Below are positions 7,082 to 10,866 of a DNA stretch of 10,866 bases, in pieces (the stretch's first letter is position 1; each line of letters opens with the position of its first letter). Made by a program: the position numbers and the translations under genes. Source of the stretch: DATEJJ01 sp039649115 (GTDB lineage Bacteria; Actinomycetota; Actinomycetes; Mycobacteriales; Micromonosporaceae); the NCBI GenBank assembly GCA_039649115.1, contig JBBWZQ010000388.1:1-10866 (forward strand). Reading direction: 5' to 3'. A model generated the notes under the pieces. It ran no database searches and had not been told where the DNA came from. It saw only the letters and a list, made by a program, of their open reading frames with translations.

Positions 7082-8074
7082 TCACGCCGGCCCGGAAACG
7101 GTCACCAGTCGATTGCCCTCGCGGGTCACCCGGTGGCCGCCGGGCAGGGCGACCGGGCCCTGGCCGCGCCAGTCGGTCAACAGCGCGTCCAGCGCGTCGA
7201 TGTGCCGGCTGGACAGCGCGCCGCCGGCGACGCCCAGACGCAGCGCGAAGCCGCGCAGGACCCGGGTGCGCAGGGCGGCCGGCAGCTCGCGCAAGGCCGG
7301 CACGTGCAGTCCGCCGTCCAGGTCGGTCAGCGGCCACGCGGCCGACGCGGCGAGGTCGTCGAGCGCCACCGCGTCCTGCGCGATCAGCCGGGCGGTGCGC
7401 GCCAGGTTGTCGACCACGTCCGGGCCGAGCAGGTCGGCGAGCAGCGCCAGCGCGGCGCGCACCCGGGACCGGGCGAACGACGGGTCGCTGTTGTGCGGGT
7501 CCTCCCACGGCGTGAGCCCCAACTCCGTGCACACCTCGCGGGTCTGCTCCCGGGAGACGTCGAGGAACGGGCGCAGGAACACCGCCCCGCCCACCTCCCG
7601 CCGCGCCGGCATGCCCGAGATCCCCCGCGGTCCGGCGCCTCGCGCCAGTGCCAGCAGTACGGTCTCTGCCTGGTCGTCGCGGGTGTGCCCGAGCAGCACC
7701 GCCGCGGCGGACACCGAGCGGGCCGTCGCGGCCAGCACCTCGTACCTGGCCTCCCGGGCGGCGGCCTCCGGGCCGCCCGGCCGGCCGTCGACGGTGACCG
7801 GCACGGCCAGGCTGGGCGCCAGCCCGGCCCTCGCGGCCCACGCGGCGACCTCCTCCGCCCGGGTGTCCGACTCCGGTTGCAGGCCGTGGTCGACAGTCAC
7901 CACGCCGACCCGCAGGCCGAGCCGCGGCGCGACGTGGCGGGCGGCGCTGGCCAACGCGAGCGAGTCCGCGCCGCCGGAGCAGGCGACCAGGACACAAGCA
8001 TTTTCTGGTACGTCAGCCAGCGCGCGCCGGACCGCCGAGCGAGCGGCGGCCACCGACGCGGGCAGGCGCGCCAT
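7082..8074 (-). CDS. tilS: tRNA(Ile)-lysidine synthase
   Basis: Ligates lysine to C34 of tRNA-Ile(CAU) using ATP, making lysidine so that the tRNA reads AUA and is charged with isoleucine; essential in most bacteria. The 330 residues contain the PP-loop SGGADS (33-38), VDHGLQPESD (61-70), GHTRDDQAET (129-138), RPFLDVSREQ (168-177) and EDPHNSDPSFARSRVR (191-206), then a helical region and a short C-terminal domain ending PGGHRVTREGNRL. This is the length of actinobacterial TilS, shorter than the E. coli enzyme. ATG 8074 lies 6 bases after the metalloprotease stop; the ribosome site is weak, consistent with coupling. hpt usually follows directly in relatives; here the GGT gene follows instead. 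Confidence 0.97.
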   Translation of the reverse strand: MARLPASVAAARSAVRRALADVPENACVLVACSGGADSLALASAARHVAPRLGLRVGVVTVDHGLQPESDTRAEEVAAWAARAGLAPSLAVPVTVDGRPGGPEAAAREARYEVLAATARSVSAAAVLLGHTRDDQAETVLLALARGAGPRGISGMPARREVGGAVFLRPFLDVSREQTREVCTELGLTPWEDPHNSDPSFARSRVRAALALLADLLGPDVVDNLARTARLIAQDAVALDDLAASAAWPLTDLDGGLHVPALRELPAALRTRVLRGFALRLGVAGGALSSRHIDALDALLTDWRGQGPVALPGGHRVTREGNRLVTVSGPA

Positions 8075-8080
8075 CCGGTC

Positions 8081-9124
8081 TCAGCCGTGCACCCGGGCGA
8101 CCCAGGCGTCCGGGTCGGTCAGCTCCGCGAGGCGGGGCAGGGTCAGCGGCGAGTCCCAGATCCGGTTGAAGCCCGGCATGCCGACCCGTTCCACGACCCC
8201 GTGCACAAACTTGCGACCCTCCGCGTACTGGCGCAGCTTGACCTCGATGCCCAGCACCCGGCGGAGCACCCGCTCCAGCGGGTTGCCGCCCTCCCGGCGC
8301 TGGTTGAACCGGGAGCGGATCTCCTCGACGCTGGGTACCACCTCGGGCCCCACCCCGTCCATGACGAACTCCGCGTGCCCCTCCAGCAGGGTCATCAGCG
8401 CGGTCAGCCGGTCGAGCACGGCCTTCTGGCCCGGCGTCTGTACGAGGTCGAGGACGGAGGTGCGGGACTGCGGGTTGCGTACCGCGTCGGACAGTGCGGC
8501 GACCGCGTGGCGTACCCGCTCCAGGACCTGGGCGCCGCCCGCCTGCGACGCGTCCACAAAGGCCTGTACCTCGCCGAGGAAGTGCCCGCGCAGCCACGGT
8601 ACCGCGGTGAACTGGGTGCGGTGGGTGACCTCGTGCAGGCACACCCAGAGGCGGAAGTCGTGCGGATCCGCCTGCAGCCGGCGCTCCACCTCGACGATGT
8701 TCGGCGCGACGAGCAGCAGCACGCCGGGGTCGGTGGAGAAAACCTCGTACTGACCCAGCACCCGGCCGGACAGGTAGGCCAGCACGGTGCCGGCCTGCAC
8801 GCCGGTGAGCCGGGATCCGACCGCGGTGGCGAACGAGCCCGGCTCGCCCTTACCGGCGATCTGGCTGACCAGCGGGGTGATCACGTGCTTCAGCCCGGCG
8901 ATGTTGACCGCTGCCCAGTCCTTGCGGTCCACCACCCGTACCGCCGGGTGTGCGACGTGGGGCTGGAGCTGGCTGAACTCGATCACGTGACCGGCCGCCT
9001 CGTCGGTCAACCGACGCAGCTCGGCGACCACGTCGGCCGCCTCGGAGTAGGACACGTGCGGTCCGGACTTGCTCAGCGCACCGGCGGTCGCGGCGGCCAG
9101 ATCCCAATCGACGAACTGCGCCAT
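8081..9124 (-). CDS. Zinc-dependent metalloprotease of the DUF2342 / F420-associated family
   Basis: A 347-residue protein of a family found in high-GC Gram-positive bacteria and labelled 'zinc-dependent metalloprotease' or 'coenzyme F420 biosynthesis-associated protein'; its substrate is not known. The zinc site is visible as HEVTH (164-168) in LWVCLHEVTHRTQF, with LLEGHAEFVMD (246-256) probably supplying the third ligand Glu248. Other conserved-looking stretches are PNIVEVER (141-148) and WDSPLTLPRLAELTDPDAWV (323-342). ATG 9124 (MAQFVDWDLAAATAG) was chosen over the longer open frame to 9193 because it matches the family N-terminus and GGTGGGG lies just upstream. No signal peptide or membrane helix is seen, so it is probably cytoplasmic. 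It starts 82 bp after dacB and runs nearly without gap into tilS. Confidence 0.93.
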   Translation of the reverse strand: MAQFVDWDLAAATAGALSKSGPHVSYSEAADVVAELRRLTDEAAGHVIEFSQLQPHVAHPAVRVVDRKDWAAVNIAGLKHVITPLVSQIAGKGEPGSFATAVGSRLTGVQAGTVLAYLSGRVLGQYEVFSTDPGVLLLVAPNIVEVERRLQADPHDFRLWVCLHEVTHRTQFTAVPWLRGHFLGEVQAFVDASQAGGAQVLERVRHAVAALSDAVRNPQSRTSVLDLVQTPGQKAVLDRLTALMTLLEGHAEFVMDGVGPEVVPSVEEIRSRFNQRREGGNPLERVLRRVLGIEVKLRQYAEGRKFVHGVVERVGMPGFNRIWDSPLTLPRLAELTDPDAWVARVHG

Positions 9125-9206
9125 CACCCCACCGTACCCGCGGGTCACCAGTTCGGCCCGGCCCGGTGATCCGGCATTCCCCTGAACCCGCACCTTAGGG
9201 GTGGCG
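9125..9206 (-). promoter_or_regulatory. dacB-metalloprotease spacer with a possible -10 element
   Basis: This 82-base spacer contains, on the minus strand, TAAGGT (9197 to 9192), which fits TANNNT and would start transcription near 9185, about 60 bases before ATG 9124. No good -35 is visible. The metalloprotease-tilS-GGT group may therefore have its own promoter in addition to read-through from dacB. Weak support only. Confidence 0.2.
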
Positions 9207-10866
9207 TCAGGTCAGGGTGGCCAGCGCGGCGGCGATCTTGTCGAGCGCCGCCTCCGCGCCGAACGCGCCGCCGGTCACGTGATCGGCCATGACCGCGAAA
9301 GCGAGCAGCCGTCCGGAGGCGGTGACGACCAGGCCGGCGAGGGTACTCACGCCGGACAGGGTGCCGGTCTTCGCCCGTACCACGCCGGCGCCGGTACCCG
9401 AGCCCTGGCTGTGGTACCGGTTCTGCAGCGTGCCCGAGTAGCCGGCCACGGGTAGCCCGGTGAACAGCCCGTGCAGCCCCGGCTGGTCGGCACCGGCCGC
9501 GGTGGTCAGGATGCCGGTGAGCAGCTGCGGGGTGAGTTTGTCGGCACTGGACAACCCGCTGCCGTCGTAGATCCTCGCGCCCGCCGTTGGTACCCCGAGC
9601 TGGTTCAGCGTCGCCAGCACGGCCGCGGCGCCGCCGGCGAAGCTGGCCGGCTGGTTGCTGGCCAGTGCCACCTGCCGGGCCATCATCTCGGCGATCACGT
9701 TGTCGCTGGTGCCGAGCATGACCTCCAGGATCCGTACCAGCGGGGGCGAGAGAACCCGGCCCAGTTGCGTACCGGGTCCGGGCGCGCCGGAGGCGGGTGC
9801 CGAGGAGGCTGCCGGCGCGGTACCGCGCGCCACCGCGGAACCAGGCAGCCCGAGCAGCTTGGCGAACGCCTGACCGGCGGCCATGTCCGGCGCCGGGTAC
9901 CGGGGCGACGAGGAACCGGAGCGCCTGGGGTTGCTCCGTGCCCCGTCGGTCATCAGCGCGGTGATGTTGGCGACCTGCCCGCCCGTGACGTCGCCGGGCG
10001 CCCACTGCGGTCCGGCGGTGGGGCCGCTGAACAGCGAGGAATCGATGATCACCCGCTGCGGAGCGACTGCGCCCAGCGCCTTCCTGACCTGCCCGGCGAG
10101 GTCGGAGAGCTTGGCCGCGCCCGGGTAGGTCGGCGTCGCCCCGGCCCCCAGGGTCGGGTCGCCGCCACCGACCAGCACCACGTCGCCCGGATTCGATCCG
10201 GCCACCACCCGGGTCGGGATCTGGTACGCCGGACCGCGCGCCGCGAGCGCGGACACGGCAGTGGCGAGCTTCATGGTCGACGCGGGTGTGGTCGACTGGG
10301 TCTGCCCGCGCCCGTACAACTGGGTGCCGCCGGCCACGTCGACCACCTGGGCCGTCACGTGATCGCCGAGCCTGGCGTCGGCCATGAGCGGTTGGAGGGC
10401 GGCGGCCACGGCCTGGGCGGTCGGCTCCGGTAGACCGGTGCCGGCCCCGGACAGCACCGGATCGAGCGGCGCCTGGCTGGCCGGCCGCTGCAGGGCCGCG
10501 GTGCCGCCGGTGGTGGTCCGGGGCGTTGTCCGCCACGGCCGGAGGACCACGAGACCGGCCGCGATCATGGCGAGCGCGAGCAGGCCGGCGGCGACGCCGA
10601 GCCAGCGTGCCCTGCGCCGCCGGGTTGTGGGCCGTTCAAGGTCGGGCGCGGTCGCCGGCGCCGTGGGTCCTGGAGACACCGGCGCCGGTGCAACGGGCAT
10701 CGGCTGGCCGACGTGCGCGGGCGCGGCGAGCGGCGCGGGCGGATGAGGCCGGGCCGCAGGCGGCGCCGGTGGCTGGTGCCGGGCCGGAGGCGGGGCCGGT
10801 GGCAATTGCCGGGCCGGAGGCGGGGCCGGTGGCACTTGCCGGGCCGGAGGCGGGGCCGGTGGCAAT
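9207..10866 (-). CDS. dacB: D-alanyl-D-alanine carboxypeptidase/endopeptidase, PBP4 type (5' end outside window)
   Basis: A serine peptidase of family S13 that trims or cleaves peptidoglycan stem peptides outside the membrane. At least 552 residues are present and the frame stays open to the right edge, so the start is missing. The order is: a Pro-rich cytoplasmic tail made of PPAPPPARQ-type decapeptides (1-50), a Pro/Ala linker, an RRRRAR stop-transfer-like patch (82-87), one membrane helix (about 88-109), then the catalytic domain. The three active-site motifs are intact: STMK (196-199), SDN (387-389) and KTGT (499-502). An Ala/Ser/Pro-rich stretch at 347-365 interrupts the domain. The position beside the metalloprotease and tilS is typical for actinobacteria. 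The N-terminal tail is much more repetitive than the rest. Confidence 0.95.
   Translation of the reverse strand, partial: LPPAPPPARQVPPAPPPARQLPPAPPPARHQPPAPPAARPHPPAPLAAPAHVGQPMPVAPAPVSPGPTAPATAPDLERPTTRRRRARWLGVAAGLLALAMIAAGLVVLRPWRTTPRTTTGGTAALQRPASQAPLDPVLSGAGTGLPEPTAQAVAAALQPLMADARLGDHVTAQVVDVAGGTQLYGRGQTQSTTPASTMKLATAVSALAARGPAYQIPTRVVAGSNPGDVVLVGGGDPTLGAGATPTYPGAAKLSDLAGQVRKALGAVAPQRVIIDSSLFSGPTAGPQWAPGDVTGGQVANITALMTDGARSNPRRSGSSSPRYPAPDMAAGQAFAKLLGLPGSAVARGTAPAASSAPASGAPGPGTQLGRVLSPPLVRILEVMLGTSDNVIAEMMARQVALASNQPASFAGGAAAVLATLNQLGVPTAGARIYDGSGLSSADKLTPQLLTGILTTAAGADQPGLHGLFTGLPVAGYSGTLQNRYHSQGSGTGAGVVRAKTGTLSGVSTLAGLVVTASGRLLAFAVMADHVTGGAFGAEAALDKIAAALATLT
10741..10866. repeat. 30-bp in-frame tandem repeat inside dacB, continuing past the window
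   Basis: Four consecutive 30-base units (10741, 10771, 10801, 10831) and the first six bases of a fifth are visible. Units at 10801 and 10831 differ only at the fifth and sixth bases (aa versus ac), the one at 10771 differs slightly more, and the one at 10741 is degenerate, so the array decays toward the membrane helix. Each unit encodes a decapeptide of type xPPAPPPARQ. The near-identity suggests recent expansion by slippage or recombination. The full array length cannot be seen. Confidence 0.9.

Noticed and set aside
7053..8753. A 566-codon plus-strand frame
   Set aside because: It is antisense to tilS and the metalloprotease, Ser/Arg/Ala-rich, with no start signal or domain.
5477..9169. 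A 1230-codon open frame on the plus strand
   Set aside because: It is fully antisense to the GGT, tilS and metalloprotease genes, which have clear catalytic motifs. Long antisense frames arise from high GC at third positions. The translation is low-complexity, rich in Arg, Gly, Val and His, with no domain.

Overview
The window is high-GC DNA with strongly G/C-ending codons. Its gene order, penicillin-binding protein 4 / DUF2342-type zinc metalloprotease / tilS / hpt / ftsH / folE, is a housekeeping neighbourhood typical of Actinomycetota. Protein details (FolE and Hpt sequence style, Pro-rich cytoplasmic tail on the PBP4) suggest a filamentous actinomycete close to Micromonosporaceae; the family assignment is inference from remembered homologues.

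Layout, right to left, following the main (minus) strand. A 5'-truncated dacB-like gene (9207 to the right edge) encodes a membrane-anchored D,D-carboxypeptidase whose cytoplasmic tail is built from a 30-bp tandem repeat. After 82 bp comes the zinc metalloprotease (8081-9124), then with very short gaps tilS (7082-8074) and a gamma-glutamyltranspeptidase-family gene (5513-7069). These last three look like one transcript. The order is then interrupted by a plus-strand GlxA/AraC-type regulator (4445-5410) convergent to the GGT gene. Divergent from the regulator is a 36-codon membrane microprotein gene (4183-4293) with a perfect AGGAGG ribosome site. A 17-bp perfect hairpin (4081-4117) separates the microprotein gene from hpt (3456-4028). 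After a 243-bp structured spacer come ftsH (1200-3212) and folE (475-1191), with 8 bp between them. At the left edge two short unrecognised plus-strand genes, joined by an ATGA overlap, run tail-to-tail into folE with no bases between the stop codons. They lie where folP-folB-folK often follow folE in related bacteria.

The housekeeping genes cover cell-wall trimming (PBP4), decoding of AUA codons (TilS), purine salvage (Hpt), membrane protein quality control (FtsH) and the first step of pterin/folate synthesis (FolE). The accessory part, roughly 4183-7069, is the least ordinary region: a GGT-like hydrolase with a non-classical substrate pocket, a probably leaderless regulator with its own inverted-repeat operator, and a microprotein with a strong ribosome site, all placed between tilS and hpt, which are adjacent in many relatives. 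No tRNA, rRNA, CRISPR array, transposase or attachment site was seen. The only tandem array found is the one in dacB.
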